From assembly GCF_020529025.1 (NCBI RefSeq), contig NZ_JACNMM010000009.1:164923-228922 (forward strand): a DNA stretch of 64,000 bases, given 5' to 3'. The notes beneath the pieces are model-generated. The model ran no database searches, had not been told where the DNA came from, and saw nothing but the letters and a program-made list of their open reading frames with translations. Made by a program: the position numbers and the translations under genes. Of the stretch, positions 9,503 through 20,650 are shown in pieces. The stretch's first letter is position 1, and every line of letters begins with the position of its first letter. This stretch comes from Oceaniglobus trochenteri. GTDB lineage: Bacteria > Pseudomonadota > Alphaproteobacteria > Rhodobacterales > Rhodobacteraceae.

Positions 9503-10168
9503 GTGGTGTTCAAACGACGCACCCCGCGTTCATACCTCCAGGCCATTGGCGAATTCTTCTATCCGCGCGGTGGCTGGTTGCGTGCCGCGCAATACGTCGC
9601 CCATCGCCTGCGCCGCCTTCCCGATCCGGCCCACAAGATCAGCCGCGGCCTGGCGGCGGGGGTCTTCGTCAGCTTCACGCCGCTTTTCGGATTCCATTTC
9701 GTCACCGCCGCCGCCATCGCCTGGGTGATGCGCGGCAATATCCTGGCCTCGATCCTGGGCACCTTCGCGGGCAATCCGCTGACCTTTCCGATCATCGCCA
9801 CGGGGTCGGTCGAACTGGGAAGCTGGATGCTGGGCGAACACAGCGGCAACCTGAACCACCCCTCGGTGGTCTCGGCCTTTTCCTATGCCTCGCTTGAGAT
9901 CTGGCATAACCTGAAGGCGATCTTCACCGCCGAGCCGGTGCGCTGGGGCCATCTGAACGAATTTTTCGACAGGGTCTTCCTGCCCTACCTGGTGGGCGGT
10001 ATCATTCCCGGCGTGATCTGCGGACTGGTGGCCTATTTCGCCTCGCGGCCCCTGATCACCGCCTATCAGAAATCGCGCATCAAGCGGTTGAAGAAGAATT
10101 TCGCCAAACGGCGCGCCGCCGCCGAAGCGGCACGGCTGAAGCCCGCGCCGCCACCGCCCACCCGCTAG
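9503..10168 (+). CDS. DUF2062 domain membrane protein
   Basis: 221 residues. It starts with two consecutive GTG codons (9503 and 9506), and the second gives the more usual MFKRRTPRS start. The DUF2062 core is visible: PHKISRG-like [19 protein letters not shown], then a helix and FAGNPLTFP. Three or four hydrophobic helices and a basic, Ala-rich C-terminus follow. The function is unknown, but the gene is often found in this rsh-pdxJ context. It is 20 bp after rsh and 17 bp before pdxJ, so it is probably in the same operon. Confidence 0.88.
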   Translation: MVFKRRTPRSYLQAIGEFFYPRGGWLRAAQYVAHRLRRLPDPAHKISRGLAAGVFVSFTPLFGFHFVTAAAIAWVMRGNILASILGTFAGNPLTFPIIATGSVELGSWMLGEHSGNLNHPSVVSAFSYASLEIWHNLKAIFTAEPVRWGHLNEFFDRVFLPYLVGGIIPGVICGLVAYFASRPLITAYQKSRIKRLKKNFAKRRAAAEAARLKPAPPPPTR

Positions 10169-10185
10169 CACCGAGGAACCGAGAC

Positions 10186-10944
10186 ATGGCCCAAACCCCC
10201 GATCGCCTGCGCCTTGGCGTGAACATCGACCACGTGGCAACCGTGCGCAACGCCCGCGGCGGCGCCGTGCCCGACCCGCTGCGCGCCGCGCTGATGGTGC
10301 AGGAGGCCGGGGCGGACGGCATCACCGCCCACCTGCGCGAAGATCGCCGCCACATCCGCGACGATGACATCGCCCGCCTGATGGAACAGCTGAGCATTCC
10401 GCTGAACTTCGAGATGGCCGCAACCGAGGAGATGCAGGCCATCGCCCTGCGCCATCCGCCCCACGCTGTCTGCATCGTTCCCGAAAAGCGCGAAGAACGC
10501 ACGACGGAAGGCGGGCTTGAGGTGGCGGGCGAGGAAAAGCGTCTGGCCGCCTTCATCGCCCCCCTGCGCGAGGCGGGTTGCCGGGTGTCGCTGTTCGTTG
10601 CGGCGGACGAGGCGCAGATCCGCGCCTCGGCCCGGATCGGTGCGGCGGTGGTGGAACTGCACACCGGCGCCTACTGCGATTTCCACGTCGAGGGGAAGAG
10701 CGGCGAGCGCGACGGCGAACTGGCCCGCCTGCGCGACATGGCGGCGCTGGCCGCCGAGCTGGGCCTTGAGGTGCATGCCGGGCACGGATTGTCCTATGAC
10801 ACGGTGGGCCCCATCGCGGCGCTGCCGCAGGTGGTGGAACTGAATATTGGCCATTTCCTGGTGGGCGAGGCGATCTTCGTGGGCCTTCCCGCCGCCATGG
10901 CCGAGATGCGCCGCCTGATGGACGCGGCACGGTCGGCCCCGTGA
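10186..10944 (+). CDS. pdxJ: Pyridoxine 5'-phosphate synthase
   Basis: 252 residues. PdxJ condenses 1-deoxyxylulose 5-phosphate with 3-amino-2-oxopropyl phosphate to give pyridoxine phosphate, in the DXP-dependent B6 pathway. Signatures: [16 protein letters not shown] at the N-terminus, a [14 protein letters not shown] block with catalytic residues, and the HAGHGL and [10 protein letters not shown] motifs of the TIM-barrel phosphate site. A GAGGA site precedes the ATG. The stop overlaps the GTG start of the next gene by 4 bp. Confidence 0.97.
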   Translation: MAQTPDRLRLGVNIDHVATVRNARGGAVPDPLRAALMVQEAGADGITAHLREDRRHIRDDDIARLMEQLSIPLNFEMAATEEMQAIALRHPPHAVCIVPEKREERTTEGGLEVAGEEKRLAAFIAPLREAGCRVSLFVAADEAQIRASARIGAAVVELHTGAYCDFHVEGKSGERDGELARLRDMAALAAELGLEVHAGHGLSYDTVGPIAALPQVVELNIGHFLVGEAIFVGLPAAMAEMRRLMDAARSAP

Positions 10945-11558
10945 GCCTTGGCGATCTGCTGCAGGTCATGCTGGCCTTCGGGGTGGTCTGCGTTTCGCCG
11001 GGGCCGGCCAACCTTGCCCTTGCGGCACGGGCCATGGCGCAAGGGCGGCGGGCCGCGCTGCCCATGGCGGCGGGGCTTGCCCTGGGCCTTGCGCTTTGGG
11101 GCGTGGCAGCTGCGACCGGGCTGGGCGCGGTGCTGGCCGGATCGGCCGCCGCACTGGGCGCGCTGAAGGTGGTGGGCGCATGTTATCTCGGATGGCTTGC
11201 GCTGGGCGCGGCCCAGGGGGCGGCGCGGCGAGACGGGCCAGAGGCCCCGGTGGCCGGGCGGATGGGCGGGTTTCGGACCGGCCTGTTGCTGAACCTGTCC
11301 AACCCCAAGGCGGTTCTGGCCTGGATGGCGGCGCTTTCCATGGGGCTGAGCCCTGAGGTGGGCGCCGGCGCCGTGCGGGGCGCGACGGCGGTTTGTGCGC
11401 TGATCGGTGTGGCCAATTACCTGCTCTGGGCGCTGGTGTTCTCGGCGGGCGGCGCGATGGCGTTTTATGCCCGCGCCCGGCGCGGGGTCGAGGCGGGCTG
11501 TGCCGCGCTCTTCTCGCTCGCAGCCTTCGGGCTGCTACGCTCGGCGTTTGCGCGATGA
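10941..11558 (+). CDS. LysE/RhtB family exporter
   Basis: 205 residues starting at a GTG that overlaps the pdxJ stop (GTGA). About six hydrophobic helices; the family opening [17 protein letters not shown] and the central [15 protein letters not shown] (conserved N-P-K) are present. It sits between pdxJ and acpS. It may be an insertion of a transporter gene into the housekeeping run; the substrate is not assignable. Confidence 0.82.
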   Translation: MSLGDLLQVMLAFGVVCVSPGPANLALAARAMAQGRRAALPMAAGLALGLALWGVAAATGLGAVLAGSAAALGALKVVGACYLGWLALGAAQGAARRDGPEAPVAGRMGGFRTGLLLNLSNPKAVLAWMAALSMGLSPEVGAGAVRGATAVCALIGVANYLLWALVFSAGGAMAFYARARRGVEAGCAALFSLAAFGLLRSAFAR

Positions 11559-11595
11559 GGGGGGCCTGTTGGTCGGTCCGCAACGGGGGTGCTGC

Positions 11596-11994
11596 ATGAT
11601 CCTGGGTATCGGCACCGACCTGTGCAACATCGACCGGATCGCGGGGGTGCTGGAGCGGCACGGCGACCGGTTCCGCAACCGTGTCTTCACCGAAACCGAG
11701 CAGCGCAAGGCGGCCCGCCGCCCCGATGTGGCCGCCACCTATGCCAAACGCTGGGCCGCCAAGGAGGCCTGTTCCAAGGCCCTGGGCACCGGTCTGCGCA
11801 TGGGGATCGCCTGGAAGGACATGGCCGTCAGCAACCTGCCCACCGGTCAGCCTGTCATGGCCGTGACCGGCTGGGCGGCAGAGCGCCTGGCGGGGATGAC
11901 GCCGGCGGGTCACAAGGCCGTGATCCATGTCACCCTGACCGACGATCACCCCTGGGCCCAGGCCTTCGTGGTGATCGAGGCGCTGCCCGAATAG
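11596..11994 (+). CDS. acpS: Holo-[acyl-carrier-protein] synthase
   Basis: 132 residues from the ATG at 11596. An upstream in-frame extension to 11407 overlaps the exporter and is not conserved. AcpS transfers 4'-phosphopantetheine from CoA to apo-ACP. Diagnostic motifs: [14 protein letters not shown] (metal-binding Asp), FTETE, and [16 protein letters not shown] (metal-binding Glu and CoA-binding Lys). It is 37 bp after the exporter, and a strong hairpin follows its stop. Confidence 0.96.
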   Translation: MILGIGTDLCNIDRIAGVLERHGDRFRNRVFTETEQRKAARRPDVAATYAKRWAAKEACSKALGTGLRMGIAWKDMAVSNLPTGQPVMAVTGWAAERLAGMTPAGHKAVIHVTLTDDHPWAQAFVVIEALPE

Positions 11995-12019
11995 GGCGGT
12001 TTGCGCGGCGGGCGGGGGA

Positions 12020-12070
12020 GCGAGAGGCCAGCCTCTCGCGCTCTCCGGGATATTTGTGGACCAAAGATGG
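12020..12070 (+). repeat. Intergenic hairpin-plus-tail element, copy A (ACCAAAGAT subtype)
   Basis: A perfect 9-bp inverted repeat (stem GCGAGAGGC, 12020-12039) lies just after acpS. It is followed by a CTCCGG link and the conserved tail GGATATTTGTGG plus ACCAAAGATG. The tail recurs at six other intergenic sites in the window, while the hairpin sequence differs in each. The hairpin-to-tail direction here matches acpS transcription. It may act as a terminator or 3'-UTR element for acpS. Confidence 0.65.
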
Positions 12071-12154
12071 GGGCGGCTGAATCGGCCGGCGATCTTGACT
12101 CCCCGGCATGGCCCGCTCATGTAGCGCGGGCATCAACAACAAGGCAGGCAGGCG

Positions 12155-12931
12155 ATGGCAGAGAAGAAGGACGGTATCATGGAAACCGTGAAAACGGTGG
12201 TCTATGCCCTGTTGATCGCCGGTATTTTCCGCACCCTGTTCTTTCAGCCCTTCTGGATTCCCTCGGGCAGCATGAAGGATACCCTGTTGGTGGGCGATTT
12301 CCTTTTCGTCAACAAGATGGCCTATGGCTATTCGCGCTATTCCTGCCCCTTCGCGATCTGCCCGATTTCCGGCCGCATTTTCGGTTCCGAGCCCGAGCGG
12401 GGCGATGTGGTGGTGTTCCGCCATCCGGTGACGGGCAGCGATTTCATCAAGCGGCTGATCGGCCTGCCGGGCGACAGCGTCCAGGTGCAGGACGGTGTGT
12501 TGTTCATCAACGGCGAGGAAGCGGTGCAGACCCCCGATGGCGTTTTTGCCGAGGAGTTCGAGCAGCAGGGCCCGGTGGGCAACCTGCCCCAGTGCGAGAA
12601 CGAGGGCGTGGGCATCGGCGGCACCTGCGAGAAATCGAAGTTCAGGGAGACGCTGCCGGGCGGGCCGACTCATTCGATCCTGAACATCCGCGAGTCGCGG
12701 CTGGACAATACCCCCGTCTACACGGTGCCCGAGGGGCAGTATTTCTTCATGGGCGACAACCGCGACAACTCGACCGACAGCCGGGTCAGCCAGAACGCCA
12801 TGGGCGTCGGTTTCGTGCCCTACGAGAACCTGATCGGCCGGGCGGACCGGGTCATGTTCTCGTCCGCGGGCAAGTCGATGCTGTTCTTCTGGACCTGGCG
12901 CAGTGACCGGTTCTTCAAGGCGATCGAGTGA
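12155..12931 (+). CDS. lepB: Signal peptidase I
   Basis: 258 residues. One N-terminal membrane helix (about 10-28) is followed by a periplasmic S26 peptidase domain. The catalytic Ser39 is in PSGSM and the general-base Lys99 is in the DFIKRLIG motif; the [12 protein letters not shown] signature is present. The enzyme removes signal peptides from Sec and Tat exported proteins. A segment with four Cys residues and other insertions at about 130-175 is typical of alphaproteobacterial LepB. Its stop overlaps the rnc ATG by 4 bp. Confidence 0.97.
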   Translation: MAEKKDGIMETVKTVVYALLIAGIFRTLFFQPFWIPSGSMKDTLLVGDFLFVNKMAYGYSRYSCPFAICPISGRIFGSEPERGDVVVFRHPVTGSDFIKRLIGLPGDSVQVQDGVLFINGEEAVQTPDGVFAEEFEQQGPVGNLPQCENEGVGIGGTCEKSKFRETLPGGPTHSILNIRESRLDNTPVYTVPEGQYFFMGDNRDNSTDSRVSQNAMGVGFVPYENLIGRADRVMFSSAGKSMLFFWTWRSDRFFKAIE

Positions 12932-13614
12932 AACTTTCCGCCGACCTCCTGGCCTTCAGCCGGCGCCTGGGGCACGATTTCGCCACGCCCGAGCACCTGG
13001 TGCGCGCGGTGACCCATGCCTCGATTTCCTCGGCGACCCGGCCCGACAACCAGCGGCTTGAGTTTCTGGGCGACCGGGTTCTGGGCCTTGTGATGGCCGA
13101 GGAGGTGCTGAAGGCCGATCCGGATGCGGCCGAGGGCCAGCTTGCCCCGCGCTTCAACGCCCTTGTGCGCAAGGAGACCTGCGCCGCCGTCGCACGCGAG
13201 ATCGAGCTTGGCACGGTGTTGAAGCTGGGCCGCTCGGAGATGATATCGGGCGGGCGGCGCAAGGAGGCGCTGCTGGGCGACGGGATGGAGGCGGTGATTG
13301 CCGCGGTCTATCTGGACGGGGGGATCGACGCCGCGCAGAAGGTGATCCTGCGTCACTGGAAGACCCGCATCGCCAGCGTGGAGGCCGATGCCCGCGACCC
13401 CAAGACCAGCCTTCAGGAATGGGCCCAGGCCCGCAAGCTGCCCCCGCCGAAATACGTCGTCGTCTCGCGCGAGGGGCCCGACCATGCGCCGGTCTTCACC
13501 ATCGAGGCCCGATTGCAGACCGGCGAGGCCGAGCGCGCGCAGGCCACCAGCAAACGTGCCGCCGAACAGGCCGCAGCAAGCGCGATGCTGGCGCGCATGG
13601 AGCATCAGACATGA
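12928..13614 (+). CDS. rnc: Ribonuclease III
   Basis: 228 residues: an RNase III endonuclease domain (about 1-150) with the signature [13 protein letters not shown] and a second acidic cluster in [14 protein letters not shown], then a C-terminal dsRNA-binding domain (about 155-226) ending in an Ala-rich helix. It cleaves double-stranded RNA in rRNA processing and regulation. It overlaps lepB by 4 bp and era by 4 bp, giving the classic lepB-rnc-era operon. Confidence 0.97.
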   Translation: MKLSADLLAFSRRLGHDFATPEHLVRAVTHASISSATRPDNQRLEFLGDRVLGLVMAEEVLKADPDAAEGQLAPRFNALVRKETCAAVAREIELGTVLKLGRSEMISGGRRKEALLGDGMEAVIAAVYLDGGIDAAQKVILRHWKTRIASVEADARDPKTSLQEWAQARKLPPPKYVVVSREGPDHAPVFTIEARLQTGEAERAQATSKRAAEQAAASAMLARMEHQT

Positions 13615-14525
13615 GTGAAGCCGAAACCCGCGCCGGATTTGTCGCCCTGATCGGGGAACCGAACGCCGGAAAATCCACCCTGCTGAACCGCATGGTGGGC
13701 GCGAAGATTTCCATCGTGACCCACAAGGTGCAGACCACGCGCGCCCGCATCCGCGGCGTTGCCATCGAGGGGGCGTCGCAGATCGTCTTCGTGGATACGC
13801 CGGGGCTGTTCAAGCCGCGCCGCCGCCTGGACCGGGCCATGGTCAAGGCGGCCTGGGGCGGGGCGGGGGATGCCGATATCGTCGTCCTGATGATCGAGGC
13901 ACAGCGCGGTCTGACCGAAGGCGTCGCCGCCATTCTCGAGAACCTGGCCGAACATACCGAGGGCCGCCGCGTGGTTCTGGCCATCAACAAGATCGACCGG
14001 GTCGAGGCGAAGGTTCTTCTGGCGCTGACAAGGAAGCTGAACGAGGCCTTCGCCTTTTCGGAGACCTTCATGATTTCGGCCGAGAAGGGCCATGGGGTCG
14101 AGGATCTGCGCCGGTGGCTGGCGGCGGAACTGCCTGTCGGGCCCTGGCTGTACCCCGAAGACCAGATCGCCGACCTGCCCATGCGGATGATCGCGGCCGA
14201 GATGACCCGCGAAAAGCTGACCCTGCGCCTTCACCAGGAACTGCCCTACGAGCTGACCGTCGAGACCGAGAGCTGGGACGAGAAGAAGGATGGCTCGGCC
14301 CGGATCGAACAGCTGATCTATGTGCAGCGCGACGGCCACAAGGGCATCATTCTTGGCAAGGGCGGCGAGACGATCAAGGCCGTGTCACAGGCCGCCCGCG
14401 CCGAGCTCGAGACGTTCCTGGGGCGCAAGGTGCACCTGTTCCTTCAGGTCAAGGTGCGGCCCGGCTGGCTGGACGAGGCGGCGCGGTATTCCGAGATCGG
14501 ACTTGATTTCAAGGACGGCGACTGA
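13611..14525 (+). CDS. era: GTPase Era
   Basis: 304 residues from the ATG at 13611, overlapping the rnc stop. The GTPase domain has G1 (GEPNAGKS), G3 (DTPGL) and G4 (NKID). The C-terminal KH domain carries the [18 protein letters not shown]-binding loop. Era binds the 3' end of 16S rRNA and assists 30S maturation. The longer in-frame extension upstream (to 13419) lies inside rnc and is not real. Confidence 0.97.
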   Translation: MSEAETRAGFVALIGEPNAGKSTLLNRMVGAKISIVTHKVQTTRARIRGVAIEGASQIVFVDTPGLFKPRRRLDRAMVKAAWGGAGDADIVVLMIEAQRGLTEGVAAILENLAEHTEGRRVVLAINKIDRVEAKVLLALTRKLNEAFAFSETFMISAEKGHGVEDLRRWLAAELPVGPWLYPEDQIADLPMRMIAAEMTREKLTLRLHQELPYELTVETESWDEKKDGSARIEQLIYVQRDGHKGIILGKGGETIKAVSQAARAELETFLGRKVHLFLQVKVRPGWLDEAARYSEIGLDFKDGD

Positions 14526-14548
14526 GGCGCGCGCCAGGAGAGGCTGAC

Positions 14549-14878
14549 ATGCGGCTGACGGCGGATTTCTGGGTGGCGGCTTATCTGGCGCGGCTGCGTC
14601 TGGCCGATATCCCCGCCTTCGTGGTGGCCCATGGCGACGACACGGCAGGCGCGGTCCTGGTCAAGCTGAACACGCTGGACGGTCAGGCGCGGGTGTTCCA
14701 GCGCCAGTTCGACATGATGAGTGACACCCGCCATTGGGCCGTCCTGACCGAGGGCGCCGAACCCGAGGTCGATGCCGCCATCGCCCGCCAACGCGGCTTT
14801 GATTCCGATCTCTGGGTGATCGAGGTCGAGGATCGCGCCGGGCGGCATCTTCTCGATGAACCGGGGCTTGGCGGCTGA
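14549..14878 (+). CDS. DUF1491 family protein
   Basis: 109 residues; matches the short alphaproteobacterial DUF1491 family ([14 protein letters not shown] opening; [19 protein letters not shown] ending). No catalytic motif is apparent. It is 23 bp after era and 1 bp before recO, so it belongs to the same transcription unit. The AGGAGAG site upstream is well placed. Confidence 0.85.
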   Translation: MRLTADFWVAAYLARLRLADIPAFVVAHGDDTAGAVLVKLNTLDGQARVFQRQFDMMSDTRHWAVLTEGAEPEVDAAIARQRGFDSDLWVIEVEDRAGRHLLDEPGLGG

Positions 14879-14879
14879 G

Positions 14880-15602
14880 ATGGAGTGGCGCGACCAGGGG
14901 GTTCTTCTGACCGTGCGCCGCCACGGCGAATCCTCGGCCATCATCGAGGTGTTCACCACCGCCCACGGGCGCCATGCCGGGGTGGTGCGCGGCGGGGCAG
15001 GGCGGCGCATGTCGCCCATCCTGCAACCGGGCGCCCAGCTTGACCTGACCTGGCGCGCGCGGCTTGAAGATCACTTGGGCGCCTTCACCGTCGAACCCCT
15101 GGCCAGCCGGGCCGCCCTGATGGCGGGGCGCCTGCCCCTGGCCGGACTGAACGCCATCACCGCGCTTCTGTCGTTCTGTCTCCCCGAACGCGAAAGCCAC
15201 CCTCTGCTCTATGCTCGCTCGATCGCGCTGCTGGACCTTTTGGGCGACAACGACGACTGGCCGCTGGCCTATCTGCACTGGGAACAGGCCCTGCTTGAGG
15301 AAACGGGTTTCGGGCTTGATCTGACCAGCTGCGCCGCCACGGGCAGTTTCGATGACCTGGCCTATGTCTCGCCGCGCACGGGGCGGGCGGTCAGCCGTCA
15401 GGGCGCGGGCGAATGGGCCGACCGTCTTTTGCCGTTGCCGCTGTGCATGCTGGGGCAGGGCACGGCATCGGCGGGCGAGTTGCAGGAGGGGCTGCGCACC
15501 ACCGGCCATTTCCTTGAAACGCATCTGGCACCCTCCCTTGGCAACCGCCCGCTACCGGCGGCACGCCAAAGGCTGATCGACCTGTTCCGCCGTCATTTCT
15601 GA
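14880..15602 (+). CDS. recO: DNA repair protein RecO
   Basis: 240 residues from the ATG at 14880, one base after the DUF1491 stop. RecO loads RecA at gaps together with RecF and RecR. The N-terminal OB-fold is recognisable ([23 protein letters not shown], then [14 protein letters not shown]). The helical C-terminal domain ends in a [10 protein letters not shown] helix. A zinc-finger Cys set is only partly evident (C181-type in TSCAATG). It overlaps the convergent META gene by 10 bp at the 3' ends. Confidence 0.93.
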   Translation: MEWRDQGVLLTVRRHGESSAIIEVFTTAHGRHAGVVRGGAGRRMSPILQPGAQLDLTWRARLEDHLGAFTVEPLASRAALMAGRLPLAGLNAITALLSFCLPERESHPLLYARSIALLDLLGDNDDWPLAYLHWEQALLEETGFGLDLTSCAATGSFDDLAYVSPRTGRAVSRQGAGEWADRLLPLPLCMLGQGTASAGELQEGLRTTGHFLETHLAPSLGNRPLPAARQRLIDLFRRHF

Positions 15603-15979
15603 GCGCGGAACACCATCTCGCGCGCGTCGCCGTCGCTCAGGATCACGACCGTGCCGGTGGCCTCGATCAGGGTCATGGCGCGCAGGGCGTCGAAAAACGC
15701 GGTTTCGGCGGCCTGTTCAGGGCAGGCCCGGCGGGTGCTGAGGATCGGGCCGATCTTCACCCAAGGATAGGGTTCGGTCTGCGGCGCCGACCAGCGGTTG
15801 CAGGGCGCCTTGCCCAGAACCTTGCCTTCGCCCGGAAAGCTGATGGTTGCGGTTGCCGGAAAATCCTTGCCGGCAATGCTCTCAAGGCGGAATTCGGTGT
15901 CGGGATCGACGAAAGCCGAAATGGTTTCGTCAGAGGCGGCGCAGGCGCCCAGAAGGGCGAGGATCATGAGGTGTTTCAT
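15593..15979 (-). CDS. META-domain (HslJ-like) lipoprotein
   Basis: 128 residues from the ATG at 15979. The N-terminus is a short lipoprotein signal with a lipobox ending LLGAC (Cys13), so it is probably anchored in a membrane facing the periplasm. The remaining residues have the META/HslJ pattern: a [14 protein letters not shown] segment (the GC-N-Y/W-like core) and an [11 protein letters not shown] helix. In other bacteria HslJ-like proteins are linked to envelope stress; the role here is unknown. Last 10 bp overlap recO. Confidence 0.75.
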   Translation of the reverse strand: MKHLMILALLGACAASDETISAFVDPDTEFRLESIAGKDFPATATISFPGEGKVLGKAPCNRWSAPQTEPYPWVKIGPILSTRRACPEQAAETAFFDALRAMTLIEATGTVVILSDGDAREMVFRAQK

Positions 15980-16067
15980 GGCGTCGGGATGCCAAGCGGC
16001 GGCGTGAAAGGCAAGTGGTGCCGTGGTGCCCCTTGGCAAGAATACGCCCGCCCACGGCCATCCATCA

Positions 16068-17756
16068 TCACCCCAGCAGGCGCCGGGCGATCACCTGTGC
16101 CTGGATCTCGGCGGCCCCTTCGAAGATGCTCAGGATTCGCGCATCGCAGAGGATGCGCGAGATCGGGTATTCCAGCGCAAAGCCGTTGCCGCCATGGATC
16201 TGCAATCCATTGTCGGCGGCGGCCCAGGCGACACGCGCCCCCAGCAGTTTCGCCATTCCCGCCTCAAGATCACACCGTTTGCCCGCATCCTTCTGGCGGG
16301 CGCTGAAATAGGTCAGCTGCCGCGCAACCATGATTTCAACGGCCATCATCGCCAGTTTGCCCGACACGCGCGGAAAGTCGATCAGCGCCTTGCCGAACTG
16401 CTTGCGGTCCTGCGCATAGGCAAGCGAGACATCCAGCGCCGATTGCGCCACGCCGATGGCGCGCGCGGCGGTCTGGATGCGGGCGCTTTCGAAGGTTTCC
16501 ATCAACTGCTTGAACCCCTGGCCGGTTTCCCCACCCAGCAGGTTGTCGCCCGCCACCGTGAAACCGTCGAAGGCCAGTTCGTATTCCTTCATCCCCCGGT
16601 AGCCCAACACGCCGATTTCGCCACCGCTCATCCCCGGGGTGGGGAAGGGGGCCGCGTCGTCCCCCGGCGTCTTTTCGGCCAGGAACATCGACAGCCCCCG
16701 GTAATCGCTGGTGGCGGGGTCGGTGCGGGCCAGCAGCGTCATCATATGGGTGCGGGCGGCATGGGTGATCCAGGTCTTGTTGCCGGTGATCCGCCAATCC
16801 GCGCCATCGCGCACCGCGCGGGTGCGCAACGCCCCGAGGTCCGAGCCGGTGTTGGGTTCGGTGAAGACCGCCGTCGGCAGGATCTCACCGCTGGCCAGCC
16901 CGGGCAGCCATTTCTCCTTCTGCGCCTCGGTGCCACCACAGAGGATCAGTTCGGCCGCGATCTCGCTTCGGGTGCCAAGGGAGCCGACACCGATATACCC
17001 GCGCGAAAGCTCTTCGCTCACCACGCACATGCTGGCCTTGGACAGGCCAAGCCCGCCATATTCCTCGGGAATGGTCAGGCCGAAGACCCCCAGGCCGGCC
17101 ATCTCGGTGATGATCTCCATGGGGATCAGGCTGTCGGTCAGGTGCCAGCCATGGGCATGGGGGGCGACACGTTCCTGCGAAAAGCGGCGGAACTGGTCGC
17201 GGATCATCTCAAGCTCGTCGTCCAGGCCCGTCGCCCCCAGGGTGCTGCGCGCGGTCTGGTCCTGCATCAGCGCCACAAGCCGGCTGCGGGCGGCCTGGGT
17301 GTTGCCATCCCGGGTCAGGGCCATCACCGCGGGCACCATCAGCGCGCGCTGGTCCTCCTGCGACAGCCCGATATCCTGCGGGCGCAGCATTTCGCCCTGC
17401 GACATGGGCAGGCCGCCATAGACCTGCCAGAGGTATTCGCCAAAGGCGATCTGAAGGATCAACTGCTCGGTTTCCCCGAACCGCCCCTCCCCCTGAAGGG
17501 CAAGCGCCCAGCCCTGCATCTGGCGCAGCGCCTGGGCATAGGTGGCCAGCCAGGCCAGCCCGTGCGCCGCGACCTGATGGGTTTCGATCAGCGGGCCCGA
17601 GACCTTGCCACCGGCCATGACCTTGCCGCGCAGGGTTTCGGTCGCCTTGGCGATCAGGGCGTCCAGGGCGGTCAGCGCCTCTTCGCACAGGGCCGGAAGG
17701 TCCTCCAGAAGTGGCTGATCGGGCGTTGCGGTCATCTGGTCGGCATCTCGGGGCAT
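16068..17756 (-). CDS. mcd: Acyl-CoA dehydrogenase, probable (2S)-methylsuccinyl-CoA dehydrogenase
   Basis: 562 residues from the ATG at 17756, preceded by a GGAG site; further upstream in-frame codons are unconserved. Residues 1 to about 170 form a helical N-terminal extension not found in ordinary ~380-residue acyl-CoA dehydrogenases. Residues 170-562 are a full FAD acyl-CoA dehydrogenase (PEEYGGLG, TEPNTGSDLGALRT, IHGGNGFALEYPISRI). This extension and length match Mcd of the ethylmalonyl-CoA pathway, which oxidises methylsuccinyl-CoA to mesaconyl-CoA and passes electrons to ETF; etfBA and meaB lie elsewhere in the window. Exact substrate is inferred, not proven. Confidence 0.8.
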   Translation of the reverse strand: MPRDADQMTATPDQPLLEDLPALCEEALTALDALIAKATETLRGKVMAGGKVSGPLIETHQVAAHGLAWLATYAQALRQMQGWALALQGEGRFGETEQLILQIAFGEYLWQVYGGLPMSQGEMLRPQDIGLSQEDQRALMVPAVMALTRDGNTQAARSRLVALMQDQTARSTLGATGLDDELEMIRDQFRRFSQERVAPHAHGWHLTDSLIPMEIITEMAGLGVFGLTIPEEYGGLGLSKASMCVVSEELSRGYIGVGSLGTRSEIAAELILCGGTEAQKEKWLPGLASGEILPTAVFTEPNTGSDLGALRTRAVRDGADWRITGNKTWITHAARTHMMTLLARTDPATSDYRGLSMFLAEKTPGDDAAPFPTPGMSGGEIGVLGYRGMKEYELAFDGFTVAGDNLLGGETGQGFKQLMETFESARIQTAARAIGVAQSALDVSLAYAQDRKQFGKALIDFPRVSGKLAMMAVEIMVARQLTYFSARQKDAGKRCDLEAGMAKLLGARVAWAAADNGLQIHGGNGFALEYPISRILCDARILSIFEGAAEIQAQVIARRLLG

Positions 17757-17927
17757 CGGGGTCTCCGTCGCTGTGCAGTTGCAGCAATTGATAGGGTGGA
17801 ATGCAGCGTGGCGCAATATAATTTCACCAGCGCCATAATTTACGAACATAAATGATCGGGTGGAAGGCCGTTGGCCCCCGCAGCCGACTGCGATAGAGAG
17901 GAGCGATGCGCAAGCCGGAGGCCGGAC
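17757..17927. promoter_or_regulatory. Divergent mcd / TSUP control region with inverted repeat
   Basis: This 171-bp AT-richer gap separates two divergent genes. It holds a perfect inverted repeat TGGCGC-N15-GCGCCA (17809-17835) whose spacer contains TATAAT (17817-17822), and a second short palindrome TTGCAGCAA (17779-17787). The arrangement suggests a repressor or activator site over a promoter; which gene it serves is unclear. No well-spaced -35 box was found on either strand. Confidence 0.45.
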
Positions 17928-18686
17928 ATGGATGAATTATCGCTTGCCGTCTGGGCGGCGATCTGCGGGGTGGCGGTTCTGGCGGGTTTCGTCAAGGGTG
18001 CGGTCGGCTTCGCGATGCCGACGATCATGATCTCCCTGCTCGGGTCGGTCCTGCCGCCCGACCGGGCGCTGGCGGCGCTGATCCTGCCCACGCTCTGCGC
18101 GAACGGCTGGCAGGCCCTGCGCGGCGGTTTGCCCGGCGCGCTGGCTTCGGCCCGGTTGCACTGGCGCTTCATTGCCATGGTCATGATCTTCATCGCCCTT
18201 TCGGCGCAGATGGTGTCGCTACTGCCGACACGGGTGCTTTACCTGGTCCTCGGGGGGCCGATCATCCTTTTCGCCCTGGTGCAGCTTGCGGGCTGGACCC
18301 TGCGCATCGCGCCGCAATGGCGGGGCCGCGCCGAGCTGGGCATAGGTGCCTTTGCGGGCGCCATTGGCGGTGTCTCGGGGGTCTGGGGGCCGCCGACAGT
18401 GATGTATCTAACCGCGCTGGAAACCCCGAAGGTGGAACACATCCGGGTGCAGGGTGTGGTCTATGGCCTGGGGGCGGTGATGCTGCTGGGGGCGCATGTC
18501 CGCTCGGGCATCCTGAACGCCGAAACCCTGCCGCTGTCGCTGTTCATGCTGGTCCCCGCCGGGATCGGCCTGATGCTGGGCTTTCTCGCGCAGGACCGGC
18601 TGGATCAGGTGCGGTTCAAGAGGATGACCCTGATCGTGCTGGTGCTGGCCGGCGCAAACCTGCTGCGCCGCGGCCTGCTGGGATAG
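17928..18686 (+). CDS. TSUP family (TauE/SafE) membrane permease
   Basis: 252 residues from the ATG at 17928, with a GGAGG site 7 bp upstream. It has seven or eight hydrophobic helices and the TSUP repeat motif GFVKGAVGFAMP near the N-terminus, echoed by GAIGGVSGVWGPP in the second half. The family exports sulfite, sulfoacetate or other organic anions; the substrate is unknown here. It is divergent from mcd, so a link to organic acid handling is possible but unsupported. Confidence 0.85.
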   Translation: MDELSLAVWAAICGVAVLAGFVKGAVGFAMPTIMISLLGSVLPPDRALAALILPTLCANGWQALRGGLPGALASARLHWRFIAMVMIFIALSAQMVSLLPTRVLYLVLGGPIILFALVQLAGWTLRIAPQWRGRAELGIGAFAGAIGGVSGVWGPPTVMYLTALETPKVEHIRVQGVVYGLGAVMLLGAHVRSGILNAETLPLSLFMLVPAGIGLMLGFLAQDRLDQVRFKRMTLIVLVLAGANLLRRGLLG

Positions 18687-18720
18687 GGGCGCCCCGTCGC
18701 GGAAGCGTACGACGCGCCCC

Positions 18721-18770
18721 TCTTTCTTGCCCGAAATACTCCCGCCGGAGGCCGGCGCCGCAAGGCGCCG
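18721..18770 (-). repeat. Intergenic hairpin-plus-tail element, copy D (CAAGAAAGA subtype)
   Basis: Read on the minus strand: a perfect 7-bp stem with a 4-nt loop (CGGCGCC arms, 18753-18770), then GCCTCCGGCGGG, then the tail GAGTATTT..GGCAAGAAAGA (18741-18721). It lies just 3' of pckA in pckA's direction of transcription, between convergent genes. Likely terminator or 3'-UTR structure. Confidence 0.65.
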
Positions 18771-18790
18771 ATCCGGGGTTTGCGGCCATT

Positions 18791-20389
<1,599 letters not shown>

Positions 20390-20486
20390 GGTGCCGTTCT
20401 CCTGTAAGATCCATGATGCGGGGGCTGTTGCCTGTCTCCCCCGCCCGGGAAAAGGGAGAACATTTGTCGCCCGGGGCGCGCAAGTG

Positions 20487-20520
20487 TTTAGCGCAACCAG
20501 TTCCGGGTTTAGCGCAACCA
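20487..20520 (-). promoter_or_regulatory. 13-bp direct repeat, candidate operator for pckA
   Basis: TTTAGCGCAACCA occurs at 20487-20499 and again at 20508-20520, identical over 13 bases and spaced 21 bp start to start (two helical turns), 98-131 bp upstream of the pckA start codon. The GCGC core resembles LacI-family sites. CceR, a LacI-family regulator of gluconeogenesis described in Rhodobacter sphaeroides, is one candidate binder, but that is inference. Confidence 0.55.
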
Positions 20521-20650
20521 TGGCGCGCCGGGGGTTTTCCACAGCCCGGCGAACACCGCCAACGAAGGGAAAAGTGAGACAATTTAGTCATTCCTAAGAC
20601 CTTCGGGGCCAAATTGTGGCGCCGATACTGGCCTGATTCGCACTTAATTG

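Noticed and set aside
12095..12123. TTGACT box before lepB
   Set aside because: No acceptable -10 at 16-18 bp; expression from the acpS side is just as likely, so it was not listed as a promoter.
16030..16060. Possible eighth, degenerate copy of the intergenic tail after mcd
   Set aside because: GTATT and a GCCAAG fragment are present, but the TATTT core, the hairpin and the link are missing; too weak to count.
16023..17855. 610-residue plus-strand ORF over mcd
   Set aside because: Opposite-strand open frame caused by codon bias; the mcd protein shows clear family motifs.
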